In this document: piece after piece, positions 1 through 9,291 of the stretch
Position numbering within the stretch: the stretch's first letter is position 1
Layout: each line of letters starts with the position of its first letter
Assembly (NCBI RefSeq): GCF_019823065.1
Contig: NZ_CP081966.1
Span: 1,829,501-1,893,500, forward strand
Direction: 5' to 3'
DNA from: Pseudomonas mosselii
Lineage (GTDB): Bacteria; Pseudomonadota; Gammaproteobacteria; Pseudomonadales; Pseudomonadaceae
DNA length: 64,000 bases
Notes under the pieces: generated by a model
What the model saw: only the letters and a program-made list of their open reading frames with translations
The model's database searches: none
What the model was told of the DNA's origin: nothing
Translations under genes and position numbers: made by a program

Positions 1-640
1 GCCCCTCGGGGCCGAGCATCCACTTGTGGCCGTCGGCCATGGCGAAGTCGCATTGGTAGTGCTGCACATCGAAGGGCAGGGCGCCGACCTGCTGGATCGC
101 ATCGACGCAGAACAGCACGCCGCGCTGGCGGCAGGCGGCGCCCAGGCGTGCCAGGTCCAGGCGCAGGCCGTTGGCGAACTGCACGGCGCTGACCGACAGC
201 AAGCGCGTTCGCGGGCCGCAGGCGGCGATCAGCGCCGCTTCCGGATCGGCGACGGCCAGGCTTGCCTCGACCACTTCGACCCCGCGATCAGCCAGGGCCT
301 GCCAGACCACGCGGTTGGAGGGGAATTCCTCGTCGCTGATGACGACCTGGTCGCCGGGCCGCCAGTCCAGGCCAAAGGCCACCAGCGACAGCGCCTGGGA
401 GGTGTTGCCCACCAGGGCGATGTCGCCGATGGTGGGCGCATTCAGCAGGCGTGCCAGGCGTTCGCGCAGGCGGCGCTCGGTGGCCAGCCAGGCGGGATAT
501 TCGCGGGCGCCCAGGCGGACGTTATCCTGGGCGAAGCGCGCCACGGCCTCGGCGGTCCGGCGCGGCCAGGGGGCGATCGCCGCGTGATTCAGGTAGCACA
601 GGCCCGGCGCCTGCTCGAACTCATCAAGAAACACAGACAT
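1..640 (-). CDS. Class-V aminotransferase / cysteine desulfurase-like protein (3' end outside window)
   Basis: PLP-dependent fold-type I enzyme of the class-V aminotransferase family. The visible 213 codons begin MSVFLDEFEQAPGLCYLNHA and include the cofactor-lysine region DGHKWMLGPEG near the window edge and CVDAIQQVGALPFD just before it. The ATG at 640 is the first good start and faces the TetR gene across a 74-bp gap. The C-terminal half lies beyond base 1, so length and substrate cannot be judged. It could be a cysteine desulfurase, a selenocysteine lyase-like enzyme or an aminotransferase. The family call is secure, the reaction is not. Divergent placement suggests, but does not show, control by the neighbouring TetR protein. 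Confidence 0.8.
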   Translation of the reverse strand, partial: MSVFLDEFEQAPGLCYLNHAAIAPWPRRTAEAVARFAQDNVRLGAREYPAWLATERRLRERLARLLNAPTIGDIALVGNTSQALSLVAFGLDWRPGDQVVISDEEFPSNRVVWQALADRGVEVVEASLAVADPEAALIAACGPRTRLLSVSAVQFANGLRLDLARLGAACRQRGVLFCVDAIQQVGALPFDVQHYQCDFAMADGHKWMLGPEG

Positions 641-714
641 GGTTGGAAGATCCGTGCAATTTGCCGCCAGTTAGGCATAATAATCCGCTTCGATTGTCAT
701 CCCAGTCCTTCTTT

Positions 715-1350
715 ATGCAGAAAGAACCTCGCAAGGTCCGTGAGTTTCGCCGTCGCGAACAAGAGATCCTCGACACGGCGCTCAAGCTGTTTCTCGAACA
801 GGGTGAAGACAGCGTCACCGTCGAGATGATCGCCGACGCCGTCGGTATCGGCAAAGGCACGATCTACAAGCACTTCAAGTCCAAGGCGGAAATCTACCTG
901 CGCCTGATGCTCGACTACGAGCGCGACCTGAATGAGCTGTTGCATTCGGCTGACGTCGACCGCGACAAGGAAGCCCTGTCGCGTGCCTACTTCGAGTTCC
1001 GCATGCGCGACCCGCAGCGCTACCGGTTGTTCGACCGCCTGGAAGAGAAGGTGGTCAAGGGCAATCAGGTGCCGGAAATGGTCGAGCAGCTACACAGCAT
1101 CCGCGCCTCCAACTTCGATCGCCTCACCCAGCTGATCAAGGGGCGCATCAGCGAGGGCAAGCTCGAGGACGTGCCGCCGTACTTCCACTACTGCGCGGCC
1201 TGGGCGCTGGTCCATGGCGCGGTGGCGCTGTACCACTCGCCGTTCTGGAGCAATGTGCTCGAAGATCAGGAAGGTTTCTTCCAGTTCCTCATGGACATCG
1301 GCGTGCGCATGGGCAACAAGCGCAAGCGCGACCCGGAAGCCTCGAACTAA
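715..1350 (+). CDS. TetR/AcrR family transcriptional regulator
   Basis: DNA-binding repressor-type protein of 211 residues, a usual TetR length. The N-terminal helix-turn-helix is clear: EILDTALKLFLEQGEDSVTV, then IADAVGIGKGTIYKHFKSKA at about residues 34-53. The rest is a helical ligand-binding/dimer domain with no recognisable ligand signature. The ATG at 715 is preferred because it opens directly on the basic N-terminus MQKEPRKVREFRRREQ; the longer open frame upstream runs through the divergent aminotransferase. The aminotransferase starts 74 bp away on the other strand, so the shared promoter region is the obvious target. Family certain; ligand and regulon unknown. Confidence 0.88.
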   Translation: MQKEPRKVREFRRREQEILDTALKLFLEQGEDSVTVEMIADAVGIGKGTIYKHFKSKAEIYLRLMLDYERDLNELLHSADVDRDKEALSRAYFEFRMRDPQRYRLFDRLEEKVVKGNQVPEMVEQLHSIRASNFDRLTQLIKGRISEGKLEDVPPYFHYCAAWALVHGAVALYHSPFWSNVLEDQEGFFQFLMDIGVRMGNKRKRDPEASN

Positions 1351-1362
1351 AGCCGTCCAAGG

Positions 1363-1447
1363 CGCGCCCGTCGAGTCTTCGGCGGGCGCGTTGCATCCAG
1401 GCTTCGACGGGAAGGCTTGCAAAAACCTGATTTTTGAGTCAGGTTTT
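1363..1447 (+). terminator. Two successive hairpins after the TetR gene
   Basis: Just past the TetR stop, CGCGCCCG (1363-1370) pairs with CGGGCGCG (1383-1390). A second stem, AAAACCTGA (1422-1430) with TCAGGTTTT (1439-1447), follows and ends in T residues. The second has the look of an intrinsic terminator; the first lacks a T tract. They separate the regulator from moaA. Confidence 0.55.
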
Positions 1448-1479
1448 GCCCGCCAGAATCTTCCACGCCGGAGTCATCC

Positions 1480-2448
1480 ATGATCGTCGATCGTCAAGGC
1501 AGGCGCTTTCGCAACCTGCGCGTCAGCCTGACTGCTGCCTGCAACTATGCCTGCACCTACTGCGTGCCCGATGGCAAGCGCCTGGTGGCGGCGCAGGACG
1601 AGCTCACGGCGGATGCCCTGGCCCGGGGCGTGGCCTACCTGGTGGAGGCGGCCGGGGTCGAACGGCTGCGCATCACTGGCGGCGAGCCGCTGGTCAGCCC
1701 GCGACTGGAAGCCTTTCTCGGCGCGGTGGCGGGCCTGGGGCTGGACGACATCAGCCTGACCACTAACGGTCAGTTACTCGCCCGCAAGCTGCCGCTGCTG
1801 CGTGATGCCGGTATCCGCCGGCTCAATGTGTCCCTCGACACTCTCGACGCCAGTGCCTTTCGCCGGATCGCCCGGGGCGGCGACCTGGCCAGCGTCCTGG
1901 CGGGCATGGCGCAGGCCAGTGCTGCGGGCATGGCGATCAAGGTCAACATGGTGCCCATGCGCGGACAGAACCTCGATCAGGTGCTGCCGCTGCTCGACTA
2001 CTGCCTCGAACGGGGCTATGAGCTGCGCTTCATCGAGCTGATGCGCATGGGCCACCTGGCGCGCGACGCAAATGCCTTCCTGCAGCAGTTCGTTGGCCTG
2101 GAGCAACTGCTGGCGCTGATCGGCGAGTCGTACAGCTATGAGCAGGCGCCGCGCCCGCTGGATGCCACGGCCCTGCGCTACCGCATTCCCGGCAGGGGGC
2201 ATTTCGGCGTGATCGCCAACGAGAGCGTGCCGTTCTGCCGCAGCTGTTCGCGCCTGCGCTTGTCGTCCACCGGCTGGCTGCATGGCTGCCTGTCGTCGAG
2301 CAATCGTCACTTTGTCGGCGACCTGCTGGACAAGCCCCGACATCAGGCGCTCCCGGCATTGCAGAGGCTGCTGGTCAGGGCCCTGGCGGACAAGCAGGAC
2401 GTGGCGTTCTCTGGCGATGTGATGGTGATGAAGGTAATCGGCGGCTGA
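1480..2448 (+). CDS. moaA: GTP 3',8-cyclase MoaA-type radical SAM enzyme
   Basis: Cytoplasmic radical SAM enzyme for the first step of molybdenum cofactor synthesis, GTP to 3',8-cyclo-7,8-dihydro-GTP. The 322 residues show the N-terminal cluster motif CNYACTYCVP, the SAM-binding GGEP (RITGGEPLVS), and a C-terminal second cluster CRSC followed by Cys after 13 residues. The protein ends VIGG, and the terminal Gly-Gly is a MoaA hallmark needed for activity. At 322 residues the length is ordinary for MoaA. No other moa gene is adjacent, so this may be one of two moaA paralogues, as several pseudomonads have. The ATG at 1480 is the only sensible start. Confidence 0.9.
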   Translation: MIVDRQGRRFRNLRVSLTAACNYACTYCVPDGKRLVAAQDELTADALARGVAYLVEAAGVERLRITGGEPLVSPRLEAFLGAVAGLGLDDISLTTNGQLLARKLPLLRDAGIRRLNVSLDTLDASAFRRIARGGDLASVLAGMAQASAAGMAIKVNMVPMRGQNLDQVLPLLDYCLERGYELRFIELMRMGHLARDANAFLQQFVGLEQLLALIGESYSYEQAPRPLDATALRYRIPGRGHFGVIANESVPFCRSCSRLRLSSTGWLHGCLSSSNRHFVGDLLDKPRHQALPALQRLLVRALADKQDVAFSGDVMVMKVIGG

Positions 2449-2514
2449 CTCTGGCGCAAAAGCTGCATCCTGCGGCTATTCGCCGGTTTTTCGTCACCGG
2501 TTTCTGGAGGAAAG

Positions 2515-3120
2515 ATGCGTAGCCTGGTCTTGCTGCTGGCGCTGATGGCGTTGGGCGGCTGCATGAATGTCAGCGATATGGGGGAGGGCGTCCGTTACCA
2601 CATGAGTGATGCGGGCTTGCTGGACCACAGCGACACCACCCGTACCCTGTCGATCCGCCTGCAGCCGGACTCGTTCATCTTCATCGGCCAGGGCGCATTC
2701 GTGCCGCCGGGCAAGGGGCCGGTGCCACGGCAGAACGCAGTCGCCGAGGAGGCCTTCAAAAGCTTCGTCGAGTACTTCCCGCTGGTGCGTCGCGCCCAGG
2801 GGCCGCTGGGTCTGGAAGACGCGATCGCCGAGGCCCGCGCGGTGGGTGCCGACTATGTGCTCTACACCCGTTTCGCCCGCACCGACGATCGCATCGGCAA
2901 CGGTGACGAGTGGTATGACGAGCAGGCTGTCGATCGCCTGGGTTGGGACCGTGGCGTGGTGCAGATGATGCTGATCGAAACCAGCACGCGCTACCTGATC
3001 GACACCGCGCGTATCAAGAGTCGCGGCGGTTTGTTGACGTTCCACGACAACACGCCACAGGATTTGCTTGCCGCGCCGATGCGCGAGTACGCTCGTAGCC
3101 TTCTGGGCATGAGCAACTGA
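2515..3120 (+). CDS. DUF4823-type lipoprotein
   Basis: Predicted outer-membrane or periplasmic lipoprotein of 201 residues. The signal sequence [18 protein letters not shown] ends in a lipobox (LGGC, Cys16). The mature part looks like the Pseudomonas DUF4823 family: a repeated stress-like fold with [20 protein letters not shown], where a charged loop precedes a strand naming a cellular quantity, and a C-terminal [19 protein letters not shown] segment. No catalytic motif is visible. An upstream GGAGG (within TTCTGGAGGAAAG) supports the ATG at 2515. The DUF1285 gene follows after 11 bp, so the two are probably co-transcribed. Function unknown. Confidence 0.75.
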   Translation: MRSLVLLLALMALGGCMNVSDMGEGVRYHMSDAGLLDHSDTTRTLSIRLQPDSFIFIGQGAFVPPGKGPVPRQNAVAEEAFKSFVEYFPLVRRAQGPLGLEDAIAEARAVGADYVLYTRFARTDDRIGNGDEWYDEQAVDRLGWDRGVVQMMLIETSTRYLIDTARIKSRGGLLTFHDNTPQDLLAAPMREYARSLLGMSN

Positions 3121-3131
3121 GCGAGCGTGTC

Positions 3132-3692
3132 ATGAGCGATTCCGGCAAGGCCAACGATCTGCTGGCGCAGATCCCCGCGCACAAGGGGCTGCCCCCGGTA
3201 CACCTGTGGAACCCGGACTTCTGCGGTGACATCGACATGCGGATCGCCCGGGACGGGACCTGGTACTACCTGGGGACGCCGATCGGTCGCAAGCCGATGG
3301 TGCGGTTGTTCTCTACCATCATTCGGCGTGACGGGGACGACTACTTCCTGGTTACGCCGGTGGAGAAGGTCGGGATCCGGGTCGATGACGCACCATTTGT
3401 CGCCGTGCTACTGGATGTCGAGGGCAGCGGGGAGCAGCAGGTGCTGCGGTTTACCAGCAATGTCGACGATCAGGTCGAGGCTGGGCCGGGCCATCCGCTG
3501 CGGGTGGAGTTCGATCCGGTTACCGATGAACCCTCTCCTTACCTGTTGATGCGTGGAAACCTTGAAGCGCTGGTGCATCGCAATGTGTTCTATCAGTTGG
3601 TGGAACTGGCGGTTTCCCGGGAGATCGACGGGGAGGAGTGGCTTGGGGTTTGGAGTCGGGGTGAGTTTTATCTTATTGGGCGCAATGGGTAG
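3132..3692 (+). CDS. DUF1285 family protein
   Basis: Cytoplasmic protein of 186 residues with the DUF1285 pattern: [20 protein letters not shown] near residue 26, then [17 protein letters not shown] and [17 protein letters not shown]. The family is widespread in proteobacteria, is built of two small beta-rich domains and has no assigned biochemical role. It has no signal peptide or membrane segment. It follows the DUF4823 lipoprotein gene by 11 bp. The last 100 bases are poorer in C at third positions than the neighbouring genes, and the gene is followed by a repeat-rich spacer. Confidence 0.82.
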   Translation: MSDSGKANDLLAQIPAHKGLPPVHLWNPDFCGDIDMRIARDGTWYYLGTPIGRKPMVRLFSTIIRRDGDDYFLVTPVEKVGIRVDDAPFVAVLLDVEGSGEQQVLRFTSNVDDQVEAGPGHPLRVEFDPVTDEPSPYLLMRGNLEALVHRNVFYQLVELAVSREIDGEEWLGVWSRGEFYLIGRNG

Positions 3693-3781
3693 TGGTTTTT
3701 CTGGGCTTCCATAGCCCCTTTCAAAGGCAGCTTTAATGGGTTGGCCGATTACCGATTGTACGGTGGTTTGGTAAGTTGTAT

Positions 3782-3886
3782 GCGCATTCATTGGCAATGT
3801 CGACGCTTGTTCGCCCGTACTGAAAGGTGAGTGAGCGGCGACAGCGCCAAAGAGTGCGCATGCGGAAATCAAAGCCCACACTCTTG
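3782..3886 (+). repeat. Short copy of a dispersed inverted-repeat element
   Basis: Bases 3782-3806 (GCGCATTCATTGGCAATGTC then GACGC) are the reverse complement, 24 of 25, of 58570-58594. Bases 3836-3886 match 58570-58620 in direct orientation, including AAATCAAA and CCCACACTCTTG just before the hexanucleotide tract. The two halves at this locus are therefore inverted relative to each other around a spacer of about 29 bp. The structure looks like a shortened relative of the long element at 57930-58583. The 411-bp spacer between the DUF1285 gene and flhA holds only this, the hexanucleotide tract and the flhA promoter. Confidence 0.75.
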
Positions 3887-3988
3887 CCCGAACCCGAACC
3901 CGAACCCGAACCCGAACCCGAACCCGAACCCGAACCCGAACCCGAACCCGAACCCGAACCCGAACCCGAACCCGAACCCGAACCCGAA
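3887..3988 (+). repeat. Hexanucleotide tandem repeat (CCCGAA)17
   Basis: Seventeen perfect copies of CCCGAA, followed by a partial unit and a C-rich run. The unit has no stop in any frame, so long meaningless frames cross it: Pro-Glu and Asn-Pro on the plus strand, Arg-Val and Gly-Ser on the minus strand. A ten-unit version of the same hexamer lies at 58621-58680 after the same flanking sequence. It sits about 44 bp upstream of the flhA sigma-54 promoter. Copy number in such tracts often changes by slippage. Confidence 0.95.
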
Positions 3989-4031
3989 CCCGCCCCCCCG
4001 AAAAGCCCCCCAGAAAAGCCCCCCGGAAAAG

Positions 4032-4048
4032 TTGGAAAGCTTCTTGCA
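4032..4048 (+). promoter_or_regulatory. Sigma-54 (RpoN) promoter of flhA
   Basis: TTGGAAAGCTTCTTGCA carries the invariant GG and GC doublets separated by exactly 10 bases, as in the -24/-12 consensus YTGGCACG-N4-TTGCW; the -24 box is only a partial match. It ends 55 bp before the flhA start. Class II/III flagellar operons including flhA depend on RpoN with FleQ/FleR activators in Pseudomonas. No enhancer site could be identified, and the region where one would be expected is occupied by the hexanucleotide repeat. Confidence 0.65.
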
Positions 4049-4103
4049 AAGGCAGCGCCAGTCGCCACACAGGCGTCAAAGTTTTGCTTGAAGAGGAATC
4101 GCG

Positions 4104-6233
4104 GTGGATCGCACTCAGTTAATCAGCAGCGCCCGTAACAACCTGGCCGGTCTCGGTCGGGGCAACCTCGGCGTGCCGCTGCTCCTGCTGGTGATGCTGG
4201 CAATGATGATGTTGCCGATCCCGCCGTTCCTGCTCGACGTGTTCTTCACCTTCAACATCGCCCTGTCGATCGTGGTCTTGCTGGTCTGCGTCTACGCCCT
4301 GCGTCCTCTGGATTTCGCCGCGTTCCCTACCATCCTGCTGGTGGCCACGCTGCTGCGCCTGGCGCTGAACGTTGCTTCCACCCGAGTGGTCATGCTCCAC
4401 GGCCAGGAAGGTCACGGCGCCGCGGGCAAGGTGATCCAGGCCTTCGGTGAAGTGGTGATTGGCGGCAATTACGTCGTCGGTGCGGTGGTGTTCGCCATCC
4501 TCATGATCATCAACTTCGTCGTGGTGACCAAGGGCGCCGGGCGCATCTCCGAGGTGAGCGCGCGCTTCACCCTCGACGCCATGCCGGGCAAGCAGATGGC
4601 CATCGACGCCGACCTCAACGCTGGCCTGATCGACCAGGCCCAGGCCAAGTCCCGTCGCGCCGAGGTCGCCCAGGAGGCCGAGTTCTACGGCTCCATGGAC
4701 GGTGCCAGCAAGTTCGTCCGCGGTGACGCCATCGCCGGCCTGCTGATCCTCTTCATCAACCTCATCGGCGGCATGCTCATCGGTATGCTGCAGCACAACA
4801 TGACCTTTGCCGATGCCGGCAAGGTCTATGCCCTGCTGACCATCGGTGACGGTTTGGTGGCGCAATTGCCATCGCTGCTGCTGTCCACCGCGGCCGCGAT
4901 CATGGTCACCCGTGCCTCGGGCTCCGAGGACATGGGCAAGCTGATCAACCGGCAAATGTTCGACTCGCCGAAGGCCTTGGGTGTGTCGGCCGCGCTGATG
5001 ATCATCATGGGCCTGGTCCCAGGCATGCCGCATGTCGCCTTCCTCAGCCTCGGCGCACTGGCCGGTGGCGGCGCTTACCTGGTATGGAAGAAACAACAGA
5101 AGGCCAAAGCCGTCGCCCAACAGGAGGCCCAGCGCCAGCAGGACCTGCTGCCATCGCCGCAGCGCGCCATGGAAACCAAGGAGCTGGGCTGGGACGACGT
5201 CACCCCCATCGACATGATCGGCCTGGAGGTCGGCTATCGCTTGATCCCGCTGGTGGACCGCAACCAGGGCGGCCAACTGCTGGCGCGGATCAAGGGCGTG
5301 CGCAAGAAACTGTCCCAGGACCTGGGTTTCCTCATGCCCACCGTGCACATTCGCGACAACCTTGACCTGCAACCCAGCGCCTATCGTCTGACCCTGATGG
5401 GCGTGATCCTGGCCGAAGCCGAGATCTACCCGGACCGGGAGCTGGCAATCAACCCCGGCCAAGTATTCGGTACCCTCAACGGCATCGCCTCGCGCGATCC
5501 GGCGTTCGGCCTGGAGGCGGTGTGGATCGATGTCGGCCAGCGCGCCCAGGCGCAGTCGCTGGGCTATACCGTGGTCGACGCCAGCACCGTGGTCGCCACC
5601 CACCTCAACCAGATCCTGCAGAAGCACTGCCACGAGCTGATCGGGCACGAGGAGGTGGTGCAGCTGCTGCAGGTGCTGGCCAAGGTCTCGCCGAAACTGG
5701 CCGAGGAGGTGGTGCCGGGTGTCATTTCCTTGTCGGGCCTGCTCAAGGTCTTGCAGGCGTTGCTCGCCGAACAGGTGCCGGTGCGTGACATCCGCAGCAT
5801 TGCCGAAGCCATCGCCAACAATCCGACAAAGAGTCAAGATACCGCCGCGCTGGTGGCGTTGGTGCGGGTCGGATTGTCCCGCGCCATCGTGCAAAGCATT
5901 GTTGGCGTTGAGTCCGAGCTGCCTGTGATCACTTTGGAACCAAGGTTGGAACAGATCTTGCTCAATAGTCTGCAAAGGGCCGGGCAGGGTCAGGAAGATG
6001 GTGTTCTTCTTGAGCCGAGCATGGCCGAAAAGCTTCAGCGCTCGTTGATCGAGGCGGCCCAGCGTCAGGAAATGCAGGGTCAGCCGGCTATCCTCCTGGT
6101 TGCCGGCCCGATCCGCGCCATGCTGTCGCGCTTCGGTCGCCTGGCAGTACCGAATTTGCATGTTTTGGCGTATCAGGAAATACCTGACAACAAGCAAGTC
6201 ACCATCGTTGCCACCGTGGGCCCGAACGGCTGA
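4104..6233 (+). CDS. flhA: Flagellar biosynthesis protein FlhA
   Basis: Large export-gate subunit of the flagellar type III secretion apparatus, inner membrane. The 709 residues have about eight transmembrane helices in the first 330 residues (for example [20 protein letters not shown]) and the conserved cytoplasmic loop [20 protein letters not shown] typical of FlhA/InvA proteins. The C-terminal cytoplasmic half docks chaperone-substrate complexes. The start is GTG at 4104, preceded by AGAGGA; no in-frame ATG fits the family N-terminus better. It heads the motility block and is followed after 11 bp by flhF. Transcription probably begins at the sigma-54 promoter at 4032-4048. Confidence 0.97.
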   Translation: MDRTQLISSARNNLAGLGRGNLGVPLLLLVMLAMMMLPIPPFLLDVFFTFNIALSIVVLLVCVYALRPLDFAAFPTILLVATLLRLALNVASTRVVMLHGQEGHGAAGKVIQAFGEVVIGGNYVVGAVVFAILMIINFVVVTKGAGRISEVSARFTLDAMPGKQMAIDADLNAGLIDQAQAKSRRAEVAQEAEFYGSMDGASKFVRGDAIAGLLILFINLIGGMLIGMLQHNMTFADAGKVYALLTIGDGLVAQLPSLLLSTAAAIMVTRASGSEDMGKLINRQMFDSPKALGVSAALMIIMGLVPGMPHVAFLSLGALAGGGAYLVWKKQQKAKAVAQQEAQRQQDLLPSPQRAMETKELGWDDVTPIDMIGLEVGYRLIPLVDRNQGGQLLARIKGVRKKLSQDLGFLMPTVHIRDNLDLQPSAYRLTLMGVILAEAEIYPDRELAINPGQVFGTLNGIASRDPAFGLEAVWIDVGQRAQAQSLGYTVVDASTVVATHLNQILQKHCHELIGHEEVVQLLQVLAKVSPKLAEEVVPGVISLSGLLKVLQALLAEQVPVRDIRSIAEAIANNPTKSQDTAALVALVRVGLSRAIVQSIVGVESELPVITLEPRLEQILLNSLQRAGQGQEDGVLLEPSMAEKLQRSLIEAAQRQEMQGQPAILLVAGPIRAMLSRFGRLAVPNLHVLAYQEIPDNKQVTIVATVGPNG

Positions 6234-6244
6234 GGTAGTGGGTT

Positions 6245-7558
6245 ATGCAAGTTAAGCGTTTTTTCGCCGCCGATATGCGTCAGGCCATGAAGCTGGTCCG
6301 GGATGAGCTCGGCTCCGACGCCGCCATCATCGGCAACCGGCGCATCGCTGGCGGTGTCGAACTGACGGCTGCGCTGGACTACAAACTGTCCGCCCTGGCC
6401 CCACGCGTGCCCAATGCGGAGCTCGAGGACGAGCTACGCAAGACCCAGTCGCGCATCGTCACCGCCCAGGCCGAACTGACCGGGCGCGGCGATGCCGTCG
6501 AGGGCGGCAACCGTCAGCTGTTCGCCGGCCAGTCGCTGACCGCGTCCGAGCCGTTGATCGAAGCGCATGTGGATGAGCCTGCACCGATCGCCGCCGCAGC
6601 GCCGGCCCCGGTCGATCCGCGCCTGTTCGACGCCATGCGCTTCGAACTGACCGGTCTGCGCGAGCTGCTGGAAGTTCAGCTCGGTTCGCTCGCCTGGAGT
6701 CAGTTGCAGGGCAGCAAGCCACAGCAGGCCAACCTCTGGCGCCGCCTGCAGCGCCTGGGTCTGTCAGGCGGCTTGGCGCGCGAGCTGCTCGACCTCACTG
6801 CCGAGATCGAAGAGCCGCGTCATGCCTGGCGCATGGTCCTGGCGCACCTGGCGCGGATGATCGACATACCTGAGATCGAACCGATCGAGGAGGGCGGTGT
6901 CATCGCCATGGTCGGCCCGGCCGGCATGGGCAAGACCACCACCCTGGCCAAGCTGGCCGCGCGCTATGTACTCAAGTACGGCGCGAACAACCTGGCGCTG
7001 GTGAGCATGGACAGCTTCCGCATCGGTGCCCAGGAGCAGCTCAAGACCCTCGGGCGTATCCTCAATGTGCCGGTCACTTATGTCGATCCGGGCGAGTCGC
7101 TGGCCCAGGCGCTGGAGCCGCTGCTGCGCAAGCGCGTGGTGCTGATCGACACCGCCGGCCTGCAGGCCAGCGACCCGGCGCTGCGCATGCAGCTCGAGAC
7201 CCTGGCCGGGCGCGGTATCGCCGCCAAGAATTACCTGGTGCTGGCGACCACCAGCCAGAAGCAGGTGCTCACCGCCGCCTACCACAGCTACAAACGCTGC
7301 GGCCTGGCCGGTTGCATCCTGACCAAACTCGATGAAACGGCATGCCTCGGCGAAGTGCTGAGCCTAGCCATCAGTCATGAACTACCGGTGGCCTATCTGA
7401 CCGATGGGCCGCGCATTCCTGACGACCTGCAACTGCCGCGCAAGCACCAGCTGGTGAGTCGCGCGGTCAGTGTGCAGTTGCAGGACGAGCCCAGCGACGA
7501 GGCCATGGCCGACATGTTCGCTGATCTCTACCACAACCCTGGCAAGCGTGCGGGTTGA
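6245..7558 (+). CDS. flhF: Flagellar SRP-type GTPase FlhF
   Basis: Signal-recognition-particle-type GTPase that marks the cell pole for flagellum assembly. The 437 residues comprise a basic N-terminal region (MQVKRFFAADMRQAMKLVRD), a variable linker, and an NG GTPase domain with the P-loop GPAGMGKTTTLAKLAARY near residue 224, DSFRIGAQEQLKTLGRIL, the DTAG motif (LIDTAGLQ) and TKLDE. It works opposite FleN, which limits flagellar number. It lies between flhA (11 bp upstream) and fleN (114 bp downstream). Confidence 0.96.
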   Translation: MQVKRFFAADMRQAMKLVRDELGSDAAIIGNRRIAGGVELTAALDYKLSALAPRVPNAELEDELRKTQSRIVTAQAELTGRGDAVEGGNRQLFAGQSLTASEPLIEAHVDEPAPIAAAAPAPVDPRLFDAMRFELTGLRELLEVQLGSLAWSQLQGSKPQQANLWRRLQRLGLSGGLARELLDLTAEIEEPRHAWRMVLAHLARMIDIPEIEPIEEGGVIAMVGPAGMGKTTTLAKLAARYVLKYGANNLALVSMDSFRIGAQEQLKTLGRILNVPVTYVDPGESLAQALEPLLRKRVVLIDTAGLQASDPALRMQLETLAGRGIAAKNYLVLATTSQKQVLTAAYHSYKRCGLAGCILTKLDETACLGEVLSLAISHELPVAYLTDGPRIPDDLQLPRKHQLVSRAVSVQLQDEPSDEAMADMFADLYHNPGKRAG

Positions 7559-7672
7559 GGGTGAATACTGTGCAAAGTACCTACATCATGGGGTTGCCCG
7601 GCCGTACCGTGGCCTTGAACGTTCAGCCCCTCATGTGGCCTGGGTCCAAGCGAGACAAGGTAAAGAACAGAC

Positions 7673-8506
7673 ATGGGTAGCATGCATCCCGTACAGGTGA
7701 TCGCCGTGACCGGTGGCAAAGGTGGCGTCGGCAAGACTAACGTTTCAGTGAACCTGTCTCTGGCGTTAGCCGAGCTCGGCCGCCGGGTCATGTTGCTGGA
7801 CGCCGACCTGGGCCTGGCCAATGTCGACGTTCTGCTGGGGCTCACGCCCAAGCGTACCCTGGCCGATGTCATCGAGGGTCGCTGCGAGCTGCGCGATGTG
7901 CTGCTGCAGGGGCCTGGCGGTGTGCGCATCGTCCCGGCGGCTTCCGGCACCCAGAGCATGGTGCACCTGGCGCCAGCCCAACATGCCGGCCTGATCCAGG
8001 CCTTCAGCGAGATCGGCGACAACCTCGACGTGCTGGTGATCGACACCGCTGCGGGTATTGGTGACTCGGTAGTCAGCTTCGTCCGCGCCGCCCAGGAGGT
8101 GCTGCTGGTGGTGTGCGACGAGCCTACCTCGATCACCGACGCCTACGCCCTGATCAAGCTGCTCAACCGCGACTACGGGATGAATCGCTTCCGCGTGCTG
8201 GCCAACATGGCCCAGAGCCCGCAGGAAGGGCGCAACCTGTTCGCCAAGTTGACCAAGGTCACGGATCGTTTCCTTGACGTCGCCCTACAATACGTCGGTG
8301 CCGTGCCGTACGACGAATGTGTGCGCAAGGCCGTGCAGAAGCAGCGGGCTGTATACGAGGCCTTCCCGCGGTCCAAGTGCGCGCTGGCTTTCAAGGCCAT
8401 TGCGCAGAAGGTCGACAGCTGGCCGCTGCCTGCCAACCCGCGCGGACACCTGGAATTCTTCGTCGAGCGCCTGGTGCAGCCCACCAGTGCAGGGCCGGTG
8501 CTATGA
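7673..8506 (+). CDS. fleN: Flagellar number regulator FleN (FlhG), MinD-like ATPase
   Basis: MinD/ParA-type ATPase that limits flagellar number, in Pseudomonas partly by antagonising FleQ. The 277 residues open with the deviant Walker A KGGVGKTNVSVNLSLALAEL, followed by LLDADLGLANVDVLLGL (A' motif) and VIDTAAGIGDSVVSF (Walker B). The C-terminus carries an amphipathic segment that could bind membrane. The stop overlaps the fliA ATG (ATGA at 8503-8506), so the two are translationally coupled. The spacer before it holds no clear promoter that I can identify. Confidence 0.96.
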   Translation: MGSMHPVQVIAVTGGKGGVGKTNVSVNLSLALAELGRRVMLLDADLGLANVDVLLGLTPKRTLADVIEGRCELRDVLLQGPGGVRIVPAASGTQSMVHLAPAQHAGLIQAFSEIGDNLDVLVIDTAAGIGDSVVSFVRAAQEVLLVVCDEPTSITDAYALIKLLNRDYGMNRFRVLANMAQSPQEGRNLFAKLTKVTDRFLDVALQYVGAVPYDECVRKAVQKQRAVYEAFPRSKCALAFKAIAQKVDSWPLPANPRGHLEFFVERLVQPTSAGPVL

Positions 8507-9243
8507 ACGCGAGCGGTTTCAAGATGTACAGCAAGGCCGCCAAGGACGCTCAGTACGAGCTGATCGAGCGCTACGCGCCGCTGGTCAAGCGCATCGCCTA
8601 CCACCTGCTGGCGCGTTTGCCGGCCAACGTCCAGGTCGAGGACCTGATCCAGGCCGGGATGATCGGCCTGCTGGAAGTGGCCAACAAGTATGACGCCAGC
8701 AAGGGCGCCAGCTTCGAAACCTACGCCGGCATCCGCATCCGCGGCGCCATGCTCGACGAAGTGCGCAAGGGCGACTGGGCACCGCGCTCGGTGCACCGCA
8801 ACACGCGTATGGTCAGCGACGCGATTCGCTGTGTTGAAGCAAAGACAGGGCGCGACGCTAAAGATCACGAGGTTGCTGCCGAACTCCAATTGAGTCTCGA
8901 TGATTACTACGGGATTCTGAACGACACCTTGGGCAGTCGCCTGTTCAGTTTCGACGACCTGCTGCAGGACGGCGAACACGAGGGGCTGCACGAGGACGGA
9001 GCCAGCGGCCAGCTGGAGCCATCGCGGGACCTGGAGGACGAGCGCTTCCAGGCCGCCCTGGCCGATGCGATTGCCAACCTGCCGGAGCGCGAGCGCCTGG
9101 TCCTGGCGCTGTACTACGACGAAGAGCTGAACCTCAAGGAAATCGGTGAGGTCCTGGGGGTCAGCGAATCGCGTGTCAGCCAGTTGCACAGCCAGTGCGC
9201 GGCGCGTCTGCGCAGCCGCCTGGGGGAATGGCGGGCGCGTTGA
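8503..9243 (+). CDS. fliA: RNA polymerase sigma factor FliA (sigma-28)
   Basis: Sigma factor for late flagellar and chemotaxis genes. With the ATG at 8503 the product is 246 residues, the normal Pseudomonas FliA length; the longer open frame from 8317 only repeats fleN in another frame. Region 2 is visible as LIERYAPLVKRIAYHLLARLP and DLIQAGMIGLLEVANKYD, and region 4 as LPERERLVLALYYDEELNLKEIG with the helix-turn-helix VLGVSESRVSQLHSQ. The start overlaps the fleN stop by four bases. It is normally held inactive by FlgM until hook completion; flgM is not in this window. Confidence 0.97.
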   Translation: MNASGFKMYSKAAKDAQYELIERYAPLVKRIAYHLLARLPANVQVEDLIQAGMIGLLEVANKYDASKGASFETYAGIRIRGAMLDEVRKGDWAPRSVHRNTRMVSDAIRCVEAKTGRDAKDHEVAAELQLSLDDYYGILNDTLGSRLFSFDDLLQDGEHEGLHEDGASGQLEPSRDLEDERFQAALADAIANLPERERLVLALYYDEELNLKEIGEVLGVSESRVSQLHSQCAARLRSRLGEWRAR

Positions 9244-9291
9244 ACCAGGTTTGATGCAGTCGTTTTTTTGTGGTGCCGAATTGATTGAGTG

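Noticed and set aside
3887..3988. Possible CRISPR array
   Set aside because: The units are contiguous hexamers with no spacers, and no cas genes are present.
3408..4079. Minus-strand frames with Arg-Val and Gly-Ser runs
   Set aside because: Same hexamer artefact read in reverse, overlapping the real DUF1285 gene.
3827..4138. Open frames encoding (Pro-Glu)n and (Asn-Pro)n across the hexamer tract
   Set aside because: The hexamer has no stop in any frame, so long frames appear on both strands; the frame would overlap the flhA start and the tract length sets its size. No convincing ribosome site or family match.
4119..6197. A 692-residue frame antisense to flhA, and similar ones opposite cheA, motC-parC, uvrB, fimV and leuC
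   Set aside because: His/Gln/Asp-rich shadow frames produced by high G+C third positions opposite well-recognised genes.
7559..7672. Small open frame or promoter in the flhF-fleN spacer
   Set aside because: The spacer holds no frame with start, ribosome site and sensible length, and no clear promoter boxes.
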